Positions 1 through 6,582 of a stretch of 11,210 nucleotides of DNA are shown one piece after another (position 1 is the first letter of the stretch; every line of letters begins with the position of its first letter). The stretch comes from Phytoactinopolyspora endophytica (lineage in GTDB: Bacteria; Actinomycetota; Actinomycetes; Jiangellales; Jiangellaceae). The stretch spans positions 281,292 through 292,501 of the forward strand of contig NZ_ML142852.1 in the NCBI RefSeq assembly GCF_004138495.1, in the 5' to 3' direction. The notes beneath the pieces are model-generated. The model made no database searches and had not been told where the DNA came from. It worked only from the letters and a program-made list of their open reading frames with translations. The position numbers and the translations under genes were made by a program.

Positions 1-584
1 AGGCTGATCGTCAACACCCGCGGGTCGTCATAGAAGATGGCCTGCACACCGTCGCCGTGGTGGACGTCCACGTCCACGTAGGCGACTCTCTCCGCGCCCG
101 CGTCGAGCATCGCCTGGATACCGATCGCGACGTCGTTGTAGACACAGAAGCCGGACGCCGCTCCCGGCATCGCATGATGCAGGCCACCACTGATGTTCAC
201 CCCGTGCGGCATCCTCCCGTCCAATACGGAACGGGCCGCGGCGACTGTTCCGCCCGCGATGCGTGCGCTGACGTCGTGCATGCCGATGAAACAGGGAACG
301 TCATCGGTGCCGAGCCCGTATGAAAGGTCCGTCCGGGCCGGATCCACGCTCGCGGCTTGCACCGCCTCCACGTAATCCGAGGTATGCACCGCCGTGAGCA
401 GCTCATCATCGACGGCTTCCGGTGCGACGACCCGGACGCCGGGCAAGCTGAGGATGCCCATCTCACGCGCGAGCCGCATGGTCAGCTCAAGCCGCACCGG
501 ATTCATCGGGTGGCCCGGCCCGAAGTTGTACCGCGTCAGCGAGTCATCCCACGCAACATGCAGGCCCACCCCGGTGTCACTCAT
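1..584 (-). CDS. acuC: AcuC-type histone deacetylase-family hydrolase, N-terminal part (truncated by window edge)
   Basis: Reading the minus strand from ATG at 584 gives an open frame of 194 codons running off the left edge. It starts MSDTGVGLHVAWDDSLTRYN and continues FGPGHPMNPVRLELT, the hallmark N-terminus of bacterial AcuC. Further motifs are GGLHHAMPG (residues about 131-139, the active-site His-His pair) and YVDVDVHHGDGVQ (about 170-182, with the Asp and His that bind the catalytic zinc in class I/II deacetylase folds). AcuC proteins deacetylate lysines, for example on acetyl-CoA synthetase, and are cytoplasmic. The start is supported by the motif beginning at once after it and by AAGG 9 nt upstream; TAAGGT 8 nt upstream could instead be a -10 box for a leaderless transcript. 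It lies 83 bp after proC in the same direction. The C-terminal half is outside the window. Family assignment is firm; the substrate is inferred. Confidence 0.9.
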   Translation of the reverse strand, partial: MSDTGVGLHVAWDDSLTRYNFGPGHPMNPVRLELTMRLAREMGILSLPGVRVVAPEAVDDELLTAVHTSDYVEAVQAASVDPARTDLSYGLGTDDVPCFIGMHDVSARIAGGTVAAARSVLDGRMPHGVNISGGLHHAMPGAASGFCVYNDVAIGIQAMLDAGAERVAYVDVDVHHGDGVQAIFYDDPRVLTIS

Positions 585-667
585 AGATCCCGACCTTAGA
601 CCGAACTCCTGCGCGATCGACGCCGAGGACGGCAACTCCCCACCCGCGCCCCACAGACTGAGGCGGC

Positions 668-1471
668 TCACACATCGCCGGAGGAGAGAGCGCGGGACCG
701 GTCACGTGCTGCCTCGATCGCGGCCAGGAAATCGGCCCTGACCTTGCCGTCTTCCAGGAGCCGGATCGCGGCCGCCGTGGTGCCACCCGGAGACGTGACG
801 CCTTCTCGAAGCACCGTGGGATGCTCACCGGTCTCTCGCAACAGCTTCGCCGAGCCCACCAAGGTCTGCACGACCAGCTCGGTCGCCGTGGACCGTGGAA
901 GCCCCATGTGCACGCCCGCCTCGATCATCGCCTCGACGACGTAGAAGACATACGCCGGGCCGGATCCGGAGATGGCGGTGACCGCATCAAGCTGCTTCTC
1001 CGGGACCCGGAGCACCTTGCCGGTCGAGCGCAGGAGTTCCTCAGCCTCGTGCAGGTGCGTCTCGTCGCAGTGCGTGCCCGGTGCGATCGCCACCATGCCC
1101 TCGTCGACGAGGGCCGGCGTGTTCGGCATGACCCGCACGACCGCGACGCCATCCGGGAGCTTCCCCTCGATGAAAGCTGTGGTGATACCGGCGGCCAGGC
1201 TGACGACGAGATGCCCCGGCCGGATCGAGTCGCGGATATGCTCCAGCAACGCCCCCATGTCCTGGGGCTTGACGACGAGGATCACCGTGTCTGCCCGCTT
1301 GACTGCGGCGGAGTTGTCCACCACGCCCACGCCGTACCGGTCGGTGAGCTCCTGGGCCCGTTCCGGACGACGCTCCGCCACGAGCAGTTCGTCGACCCGC
1401 CTACCCGCTCGCACCAGCCCAGAGAGGAGGGCCTCGCCCATCACTCCGGCTCCGAGGATCGCCACCGTCAT
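668..1471 (-). CDS. proC: Pyrroline-5-carboxylate reductase
   Basis: This 267-residue protein has the normal length for ProC. ProC reduces pyrroline-5-carboxylate to L-proline with NAD(P)H, the last step of proline synthesis in the cytoplasm. Visible motifs in order: Rossmann nucleotide loop ILGAGVMGEA (5-14), VKPQ (67-70), RVMPNTPA (113-120), SGSGPAY (168-174, the start of the P5C reductase signature that runs to about residue 210) and VTSPGGTTAA (225-234). Its ATG at 1469-1471 overlaps the TGA of the proline dehydrogenase gene as ATGA, so the two are almost certainly translated from one mRNA with coupling. The coupling is unusual because the upstream enzyme runs the opposite reaction. No defects are seen. 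Confidence 0.97.
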   Translation of the reverse strand: MTVAILGAGVMGEALLSGLVRAGRRVDELLVAERRPERAQELTDRYGVGVVDNSAAVKRADTVILVVKPQDMGALLEHIRDSIRPGHLVVSLAAGITTAFIEGKLPDGVAVVRVMPNTPALVDEGMVAIAPGTHCDETHLHEAEELLRSTGKVLRVPEKQLDAVTAISGSGPAYVFYVVEAMIEAGVHMGLPRSTATELVVQTLVGSAKLLRETGEHPTVLREGVTSPGGTTAAAIRLLEDGKVRADFLAAIEAARDRSRALSSGDV

Positions 1472-2409
1472 CGTTTACTCGCCACCGATCGAAGAAAGAG
1501 ACTCAGGTTGGCCGGCCGCTCAGCCAGCCTCCGAACCAGGTATCCGTACCAATCCTCACCGTACGGCACGTACACCCGGACCTCCTCACCCGCGCGCACC
1601 AACCGGCGCTGCTCTTCGGGCCGCACACCGTAGAGCATCTGATACTCATAACTGCCCTGAAGCCGGTGGTACTTCGAGGCCAGCGCTCCAGTAATCTCCA
1701 CCAGCCGTGGGTCATGAGTGGCCAGCATCGGGTAACCAGGGCCAGAGAGAAGAATCTTGGCGCACCGAACGTAGGACCGGTCCACGTCCGCCTTACGCAT
1801 GAAGGCCACGCTGGGCGGCTCGTCATACGCCCCCTTGCAGAGCCGCACCCGGGATCCCGCATGGGCCAGATCGCGGCAGTCGCCTTCGGTACGCCGCAGA
1901 TACGCCTGCAGTACCGCACCAGTCTCAGGAAAATCTAAGCGCAACTCACGGAGGATGTTCAACGTGGAATCCGTAGTGGTGTGGTCTTCCATGTCCACCG
2001 TGACCGTCGTGCCGGCATTCCGAGCCGCGTGGCAGATCCGGCGCGCATGGTCCAACGCGACCCTGTCGCCATCGCCATGAAAGGCCTGACCGATCGCGGA
2101 GAGCTTTACCGAGACCTCGACTCGGGCGGACAGCTCCGCACGATGCAACTCGTCGAGCACGGACACGTACGTGTCGGCGACCCGCATCGCCTGTCCCAGA
2201 TCACGCGTGTGCTCGCCCAGACGGTCGATGCTGACCGTGAATCCGTCGCCCACGAGGTCACCGGCGACGCGGATGACGTCGCTTTCACTGGCACCCGCCA
2301 CATAACGGGCCACCAAGCGGCGGGTCAGTGCGACCCGCTCGGTGACATCCTTCAGACGTTCACTTCGAGCTGCGGCCAACAACACCGACCTCGACAACGA
2401 TCCCGGCAA
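1468..2409 (-). CDS. Proline dehydrogenase (monofunctional, FAD-dependent)
   Basis: This 313-residue protein matches monofunctional bacterial proline dehydrogenase (PutA ProDH-domain/PruB family), which oxidises L-proline to pyrroline-5-carboxylate and passes electrons through FAD to quinones at the membrane. Motifs on the TIM barrel: VSVKLSAIG (99-107), VDMEDH (138-143), QAYLRR (168-173), RLCKGAYDEP (189-198), ATHD (230-233), YEYQMLYGVR (254-263), and near the C-terminus YVPYGEDWYGYLVRRLAERP (280-299), carrying the arginines that hold the proline carboxylate. The start is a TTG at 2407-2409 with GAAGGGA 8 nt upstream; a GTG 8 codons in is the alternative. It overlaps proC by 4 nt. It is separated by 111 bp from the TetR gene upstream, so read-through from that gene is possible. 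The usual partner, P5C dehydrogenase, is not in the window. Confidence 0.95.
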   Translation of the reverse strand: MPGSLSRSVLLAAARSERLKDVTERVALTRRLVARYVAGASESDVIRVAGDLVGDGFTVSIDRLGEHTRDLGQAMRVADTYVSVLDELHRAELSARVEVSVKLSAIGQAFHGDGDRVALDHARRICHAARNAGTTVTVDMEDHTTTDSTLNILRELRLDFPETGAVLQAYLRRTEGDCRDLAHAGSRVRLCKGAYDEPPSVAFMRKADVDRSYVRCAKILLSGPGYPMLATHDPRLVEITGALASKYHRLQGSYEYQMLYGVRPEEQRRLVRAGEEVRVYVPYGEDWYGYLVRRLAERPANLSLFLRSVASKR

Positions 2410-2520
2410 AGCAGCCGTCCCTTCCGCTCCCGCATGTGCTCGACCAAGGTCAGGCTACGGCACGGCAAGGCGATAGTGCTCGGCAATCGGCGAGGCGACG
2501 GGCTGGCACACCGGAACGCT

Positions 2521-3087
2521 CTAACCTCCGGCGTTGTTCAGGCCAAGCGTGTCCCGGGCGGCCTCGAGCACGAGCGGCCTGAGATCTTCGGCAGGCAGCT
2601 CGGACATGGTCAGGATGGTCGTCATGGCGCCGATGGCGGACAGCACGCGCACTCTCTCGGCGAGCGAGAGGTCGGACTCAGACAGCAGGCTGACGAGTTC
2701 GCGATCATGTCGCTGCAGCGTTGTCACCATGCGGGAGTTGCTCGCACCGACGATGTCCGACATCACGTACACAGCGACGTCGCGGTATTTGAGGAGCAGA
2801 TCGAGGTAGCTCTCGACCAACCGGCACCGGCATTCGATGCTCTTGAGCCCACTCCGAGCCTCGGCGAGCACCATCTCCTCGTCGTCGGCAAGAGGGCGCA
2901 AGAGGTCGTCGAGGATGTCTACCTTGCTGCGGTAGTGGTAATAGACCGCGGCCTTGGTGATGCCCAACTCTTCGGCAATCTGCCGCAGCGAGGTCTTCTC
3001 GTACCCCTGGCGGCCGAACAAATCCAATGCGACCTCGCGTATGCGGGCAGCTGTATCAGGCGCAATCTCCCTGGCATCCGCAACCAT
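2521..3087 (-). CDS. TetR-family transcriptional repressor, probable regulator of the PAP2 gene
   Basis: This 188-residue protein has an N-terminal TetR helix-turn-helix: ARIREVALDLFGRQGYEKTS followed by LRQIAEELGITKAAVYYHYR (roughly residues 13-52), with recognition helix around TKAAVYYHY. The C-terminal ligand domain (about 60-188) is divergent and no ligand can be named. I choose the ATG at 3085-3087, not the GTG six bases upstream, because AAAGG sits 6 nt before that ATG but directly abuts the GTG. The gene is divergent from the PAP2 membrane protein, and the 141 bp between them contains a perfect 12+12 bp inverted repeat, which strongly suggests local autoregulation plus repression of PAP2. 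It is not closely related to the two other TetR proteins in the window, whose recognition helices read AM(V/I)HHFFG. Confidence 0.9.
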   Translation of the reverse strand: MVADAREIAPDTAARIREVALDLFGRQGYEKTSLRQIAEELGITKAAVYYHYRSKVDILDDLLRPLADDEEMVLAEARSGLKSIECRCRLVESYLDLLLKYRDVAVYVMSDIVGASNSRMVTTLQRHDRELVSLLSESDLSLAERVRVLSAIGAMTTILTMSELPAEDLRPLVLEAARDTLGLNNAGG

Positions 3088-3177
3088 CGGCACCCTTTCT
3101 CTACAGCTCTGTGGCTGGGATCACGCAACAATCCACGAAATTCAGCGGCATCCCGCTACGGTAACGCACTAGTATCA

Positions 3178-3205
3178 AGCTTACTTGCCGGCTGGCAAGT
3201 AAGCT
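3178..3205. promoter_or_regulatory. Probable TetR operator: perfect 12+12 bp inverted repeat between tetR and PAP2
   Basis: The arm AGCTTACTTGCC is followed by the spacer GGCT and the exact reverse complement GGCAAGTAAGCT. It lies in the only divergent gap of this TetR, 91 bp from the tetR start and 23 bp from the PAP2 start. A plus-strand -10-like box TAGTAT at 3170-3175 would put the PAP2 transcript start inside the repeat. On the minus strand TTGCCA, an 18 bp spacer and TACTAG also overlap it. Total length is 28 bp, the size bound by paired dimers of QacR (established for that protein); use by this TetR is inferred. Confidence 0.75.
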
Positions 3206-3228
3206 AAGAGTGGGGAGGTCCGGATGTC

Positions 3229-4107
3229 ATGGGAGACCGGGTACTCGACCGAGTGAGGCAGACGACACGCGACGGGCGTGCGCAGCGCATCGTCCGCGAG
3301 GTCGTGCTGATCCTCACCGCCGCTTTGCTTTATTCGCTGGTCAGGGGCATGACAGATGACAGAGTCGACCTCGCCTTCGACAATGCCGAACGGCTCATTT
3401 CTTTCCAGGAGTCCCTCGGCCTCTTCGTCGAACCGGACATCCAGAGCTGGGTAGTCGGCCACGATGCCGTGATCAACGTGATCAACGGCATCTACATCGC
3501 AGGATACTGGCCGGTCCTGGTCGGGACGCTCGTCTGGCTGTTGCTCCGGCATCCGGATCGGTACACCTTGTACCGCAACGCGCTGCTCGCGTCAGGCGCC
3601 ATCACGCTCGCGATCTTCGCTCTTTTCCCGCTCGCACCACCGCGGTTCCTGCCTGAGCACGGTTTCATCGACACGGTCTCCGACAACTCCACGGCGTACC
3701 GGGACTTCAGTGCGTCGCCGTTCGTCAACGAGTACGCCGCCATGCCGAGCCTGCACTTCGGCTGGATCCTCCTGCTCGGCATCGCATGGGCCACCGTCGG
3801 GCAGACGGCACTGGCGAAGGTCTTCGGTGCCACCATGCCCGTGCTCATGTTCACGGCGATCGTGTTGACCGGGAACCACTACATCATGGACGGCATCGTC
3901 GGCGGCACGGTCGTACTGCTCGGACTGATCGTGGCGGTCGGTATCGAACACTGGAAGTCGGCCAAGGCCGCCGCACGAGAAGACGCCGATCCGCCGGGCG
4001 TCGGGCCACAGCGCTCGCAGCCTGACGAACCGAACCTCAGCAGGCAAGACGGCCACGCCGCAGAGTACGACGCAAGCCGCGCCCGGAGGGTGCCGGCCGA
4101 CCGGTGA
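3229..4107 (+). CDS. PAP2-family integral membrane phosphatase/phosphotransferase
   Basis: A 292-residue membrane protein with about six hydrophobic segments (roughly 22-39, 83-107, 117-135, 176-195, 201-215, 222-240) and a charged cytosolic tail from about 245. Catalytic signatures of the PAP2 superfamily are present: MPSLH at 172-176 (motif C2) and GNHYIMDG at 215-222 (motif C3, with His217 and Asp221). FPLAPPRFLPE (133-143) occupies the place of motif C1. This motif arrangement resembles the PAP2_3 (inositol phosphotransferase/Aur1-like) branch, so it may dephosphorylate a lipid phosphate or transfer a head group in the membrane; the substrate cannot be read from sequence. The start ATG has GGGGAGG 10 nt upstream. 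An overlapping ATG at 3224 opens only a 10-codon frame. It is divergent from tetR and probably repressed by it. Confidence 0.88.
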   Translation: MGDRVLDRVRQTTRDGRAQRIVREVVLILTAALLYSLVRGMTDDRVDLAFDNAERLISFQESLGLFVEPDIQSWVVGHDAVINVINGIYIAGYWPVLVGTLVWLLLRHPDRYTLYRNALLASGAITLAIFALFPLAPPRFLPEHGFIDTVSDNSTAYRDFSASPFVNEYAAMPSLHFGWILLLGIAWATVGQTALAKVFGATMPVLMFTAIVLTGNHYIMDGIVGGTVVLLGLIVAVGIEHWKSAKAAAREDADPPGVGPQRSQPDEPNLSRQDGHAAEYDASRARRVPADR

Positions 4108-4112
4108 GGCGG

Positions 4113-4127
4113 CGCTCGCGGCGAGCG
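4113..4127. terminator. Weak bidirectional terminator candidate between convergent genes
   Basis: CGCTCGC and its reverse complement GCGAGCG are separated by one base, in the 56 bp gap between the PAP2 stop and the convergent exporter-linked TetR stop. As RNA, about five pairs could form with a five-base loop. There is no T tract, so the call rests mainly on position. Confidence 0.3.
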
Positions 4128-4163
4128 GACTCCCAACGCAATGCTCGTCCGTAGCGGGCCATC

Positions 4164-4757
4164 TCAAGGGATGTATCGCTGGATGCCCGGACCGATCAGC
4201 ACGACGAGCTCCTCCTCTGTCGCCGAGGCGATCGGCTCGACGTGCATCACAAAGCGCATGACCGCCATGCCGACCAGATGAGATGCCGCTGTCTGCATCC
4301 GCAGCTCCGCATCGGGAACGCCACCGAACACGGGCGAGATCCGGCGGAACAGGACGGCGACGACAAACTCCCGCAAAAGTCCGGCGACCGCCGGCTGGGC
4401 CGTCGCAGAACGCAGCAACGACAGCATCGGCCGGCGGAACGCAGGGTTCTCCCACGCCCGCAGAAAAGTCCGCACCGCCCGCTCTCCCAAGCGATCCGGT
4501 TCTCCGTCGACGATGTCGGCGAACAGTGCGTCGGGGTCGACCGGAACGTCCAGTGCGACTCTGAACAGTTGTTCCTTGGACCCGAAGAAATGGTGGACCA
4601 TCGCGGCGTCGACGCCGGCCCGAGCGGCGATAGCGCGGACGGTCGCGGCGTCGTACCCGTGCTCACCGAACTCGGCCAGAGCCGCGGCCAGAATTTCATC
4701 ATGCGTGCGAGGCAGCCCAGGACGACGGCCGCGGCCCGTACGCCGCGGCCGTGTCAT
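4164..4757 (-). CDS. TetR-family repressor, last gene of the ABC exporter operon
   Basis: A 197-residue TetR protein: basic start, GRRPG at 10-14, helix-turn-helix about 20-62 including [17 protein letters not shown] and recognition helix AAMVHHFFG, then a C-terminal domain containing RAVRTFLRAWENP and EELVVLIGPGIQRYIP. The frame stays open upstream to 4871, but that extension reads through the permease stop and has no TetR character, so I take ATG at 4755-4757. It begins 16 nt after the permease stop on the same strand, so it should be co-transcribed with the exporter and probably represses the operon promoter at about 6270-6305. It aligns without gaps from residue 10 to the TetR at 6583-7206, nearly identical around the DNA-binding helices and roughly half identical overall by eye. 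The ligand is unknown. Confidence 0.9.
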   Translation of the reverse strand: MTRPRRTGRGRRPGLPRTHDEILAAALAEFGEHGYDAATVRAIAARAGVDAAMVHHFFGSKEQLFRVALDVPVDPDALFADIVDGEPDRLGERAVRTFLRAWENPAFRRPMLSLLRSATAQPAVAGLLREFVVAVLFRRISPVFGGVPDAELRMQTAASHLVGMAVMRFVMHVEPIASATEEELVVLIGPGIQRYIP

Positions 4758-4773
4758 GCCAAGGATCCCGCTG

Positions 4774-5502
4774 TCACGAGGTGCGCCGCCGCAGCGTCGT
4801 CGTACCGAGCGCGAGCAGTCCGATAATGAACGCCACGATGATGCCGCCGTCGGCCCATACTGAGGGCTCACTCACGTGTTGCACCTCGTTCATCGCGTCG
4901 ACCGCGTACGACAATGGCAAGACGCCGGAGAGCACGTCGAGCACATCCGGCATCTCGGCCCGAGGCACCAGCAGGCCGCAGAGCAGGATCTGAGGAATGA
5001 CCAGCGCGGGCATGAACTGGACAACCTGGAACTCTGTCTGTGCGAAAGCGCTGACGAACAGACCGAGAGCTACACCGAGCAGCGCATCCAGCACGGCGAC
5101 GGTCAGTAGCACCCAGACCGGCCCGGTCACGTCCATGTCGAGCAGAGTGACCGCCAACGTCCCCGCGAGCAGAGCCTGAACGATGGCGACGATGCCAAAG
5201 GCCAGTGCGTACCCGAGCAAGAAGTCCAGCTTCCCGGTCGGCATGGACAGAAGTCTCTCCAGCGTGCCCGAGGTACGTTCTCGCAGCGTGGCGATCGACG
5301 TCACCAGGAACATGATGATGAACGGGAAGATCGCGAGCAGCGCCGGGCCGATCTGATCCCAGACCGTCCCGCCGTCGTAGATCCACCACAACAGCGCGAT
5401 CAGCAGGCAGGGAATCACCAGAAGCATCGCCACGGTCCGTGGGTCGTGGCGGAGCTGGGTCAATACGCGCCGGGCGGTGGCAAAGGTGATACGCGCGTTC
5501 AT
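4774..5502 (-). CDS. ABC-2 type exporter permease
   Basis: A 242-residue membrane protein with about six hydrophobic segments (around 22-42, 52-71, 95-120, 128-153, 162-180, 218-234). It carries the conserved cytosolic motif SIATLRERTSGTLERLLSMP (69-88), typical of ABC-2 permeases such as DrrB-type drug exporters. With the ATPase encoded just upstream it should form a half-size exporter dimer in the cytoplasmic membrane. The start ATG (5500-5502) overlaps the ATPase TGA as ATGA, indicating translational coupling. The frame is open a further 72 codons upstream, but that stretch is an arginine-rich out-of-frame copy of the ATPase C-terminus and is rejected. The exported compound is unknown; drug, antibiotic or lipid export are all compatible. 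Confidence 0.92.
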   Translation of the reverse strand: MNARITFATARRVLTQLRHDPRTVAMLLVIPCLLIALLWWIYDGGTVWDQIGPALLAIFPFIIMFLVTSIATLRERTSGTLERLLSMPTGKLDFLLGYALAFGIVAIVQALLAGTLAVTLLDMDVTGPVWVLLTVAVLDALLGVALGLFVSAFAQTEFQVVQFMPALVIPQILLCGLLVPRAEMPDVLDVLSGVLPLSYAVDAMNEVQHVSEPSVWADGGIIVAFIIGLLALGTTTLRRRTS

Positions 5503-6269
5503 ACGTGACTGACCTCTTTCGAGACGAGGTGGAGGAAGGCCTGCTCCGCGTCGGCGGCGCCGGTCCGCTCGAGCAGGTTCGCGAGCGTGTCGTGAGCGAG
5601 CAGCACCCCGCCTTCGCGGAGCAGGACCAAGTCGTTGCATCGTTGCGCTTCGTCCATCACGTGGCTGGACACCAGCAGCGTCGCGCCGTCGGCGGCGATC
5701 TCGGCGAACATGTCCCACAGTTCCTGACGCAGGACCGGGTCGAGGCCGACCGTGGGCTCGTCGAGCACGAGGAGCTCAGGACGGCCGAGCAAGGCCACGG
5801 CGAGCGAGACCCTGGAGAACTGACCACCGGAGAGGTTCGTTGCCAGCTTGTCCGCATGGTCCCCGAGATCTACCTGGCCGATCGCGCGGTCGACATCAGC
5901 ATGCGGCGCACCGAGCACATCGGCGAAATAGCGCAGGTTCTGGCGGACCGTGAGGTCCGTGTACACGCTTGGAGCCTGCGTGACGTACGCCACGCGCGTC
6001 CGCAAGCCGGCGGACCCGGCCGGTGAGCCGAGCACGTCGACTTCGCCTCCGGCGATCTTCTGGACGCCGATGATCGCCCTCATGAGGGTGGACTTTCCCG
6101 ATCCCGACGGTCCCAGCAGACCGGTAATGCTGCCGCGCCGGATGTCGAGGTCGAATCCGTCGAGGATTGCCCGCGCTCCGCGAACCACGCGCAGTCCGCG
6201 GATGCGGACCGCATGCTCGTCTGGCTGCCCGGATCGCGCCTCAGCAGCACCCATTTCGTAATTCATCAT
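5499..6269 (-). CDS. ABC exporter ATP-binding protein
   Basis: A 256-residue ABC ATPase with every core motif: Walker A GPSGSGKST (53-61), Q-loop Gln98 in VTQAPSVYTDLTV, signature LSGGQ (146-150), Walker B LLVLDEP (166-172) and switch His203 in SSHVMDEA. The C-terminal extension after about 220 is as in DrrA-like ATPases. It powers the permease encoded next, whose start it overlaps by 4 nt. The frame can begin at TTG 6305, but that codon lies inside a perfect TTGACA -35 box. I choose ATG 6269, which falls at the predicted transcript start (leaderless); ATGs at 6266 and 6254 are alternatives. The operon is ATPase, permease, TetR, probably controlled by that TetR at the palindrome over the start. 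Confidence 0.92.
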   Translation of the reverse strand: MMNYEMGAAEARSGQPDEHAVRIRGLRVVRGARAILDGFDLDIRRGSITGLLGPSGSGKSTLMRAIIGVQKIAGGEVDVLGSPAGSAGLRTRVAYVTQAPSVYTDLTVRQNLRYFADVLGAPHADVDRAIGQVDLGDHADKLATNLSGGQFSRVSLAVALLGRPELLVLDEPTVGLDPVLRQELWDMFAEIAADGATLLVSSHVMDEAQRCNDLVLLREGGVLLAHDTLANLLERTGAADAEQAFLHLVSKEVSHV

Positions 6270-6278
6270 GTGTTGAAT
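6261..6278. promoter_or_regulatory. Candidate TetR operator over the exporter operon start
   Basis: ATTCATCATGTGTTGAAT is an imperfect palindrome: 7 of 9 positions match, with perfect outer ATTCA/TGAAT arms. It covers part of the -10 box and the first ATGs of the ABC ATPase gene, the classic place for a TetR repressor to block initiation. The regulator is most likely the TetR at the end of the operon. Binding is inferred from position and symmetry. Confidence 0.5.
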
Positions 6279-6305
6279 ATGACCTACGTGCGGATCCGAT
6301 GTCAA
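6276..6305 (-). promoter_or_regulatory. Predicted promoter of the ABC exporter operon
   Basis: On the minus strand a perfect TTGACA (6305-6300) is followed by an 18 bp spacer and CATATT (6281-6276). The ATG at 6269 lies 6 nt beyond the -10 box, so transcription should begin at or within a base or two of that codon. No ribosome-binding sequence is visible before it. This is the best vegetative-sigma match seen in the window. Confidence 0.6.
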
Positions 6306-6582
6306 CCCAATCCGCAGCTCGACAGCCCTTCACGCCGTGCCGGCCTCCGCTGGCGGAAGGAGCGATGCGTCACCCCGCGAGACCTGGCGGAGATCCGCTT
6401 CGCCGAGCGGCCGCATCACCGGAGCAAGGTCGCTTCGACCTCACGTTCCCCGTCGTCACAGCGGGATGTGACCACGTGCAGCGTGGTGACACAGGCGCCG
6501 GAGTGCGCACCCGGAGGCAGCCGTCAGGGCAGTCGTGTACCGACCGCCTCATCTGAGCAGCACACATGCGGCCCGAGGGCGT
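6306..6582. other. Gene-free spacer with several inverted repeats
   Basis: No convincing coding sequence lies between the second TetR and the exporter promoter. The plus-strand open frames crossing it have no recognisable motif and start inside neighbouring genes. It holds a 6 bp inverted repeat AGGTCG/CGACCT (6427-6441), a perfect GTCACA-N6-TGTGAC repeat (6455-6472) and a longer imperfect hairpin (6467-6491) that shares bases with the latter. It may hold the 3' end of the TetR transcript and upstream regulatory sites, or decayed sequence. Confidence 0.6.
6467..6491 (-). terminator. Candidate terminator hairpin after the second TetR
   Basis: Arms TGTGACCACG and CGTGGTGACA pair at 9 of 10 positions around the 5-base loop TGCAG. 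It lies 92 bp beyond the TetR stop on the minus strand and before the exporter promoter. There is no T tract, as is common for actinobacterial hairpins. It could instead be a protein-binding site. Confidence 0.35.

Noticed and set aside
821..1694. Long plus-strand open frames opposite proC
   Set aside because: They are antisense shadows of the ProC coding sequence; composition is Arg/Ser/Pro-rich and no domain is recognisable.
1981..3207. A 408-codon plus-strand open frame across proline dehydrogenase and TetR
   Set aside because: It runs antisense to two well-supported genes, is His/Arg/Gly-rich low-quality sequence with no motif, and is a GC-rich shadow frame.
3592..4455. A 287-codon minus-strand open frame across PAP2 and the exporter TetR
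   Set aside because: It overlaps both real genes out of frame and resembles no protein family.
4758..4871. 38-codon N-terminal extension of the exporter TetR
   Set aside because: It overlaps the permease 3' end and stop, and TetR-like sequence begins at the ATG at 4757.
5503..5718. 72-codon N-terminal extension of the ABC permease
   Set aside because: It overlaps the ATPase C-terminus, is arginine-rich and lacks permease features; the ATGA overlap fixes the start at 5502.
6455..6472. CRP-type site GTCACA-N6-TGTGAC
   Set aside because: The half-sites are in the reverse order of the CRP consensus TGTGA-N6-TCACA, so I report it only as an inverted repeat.
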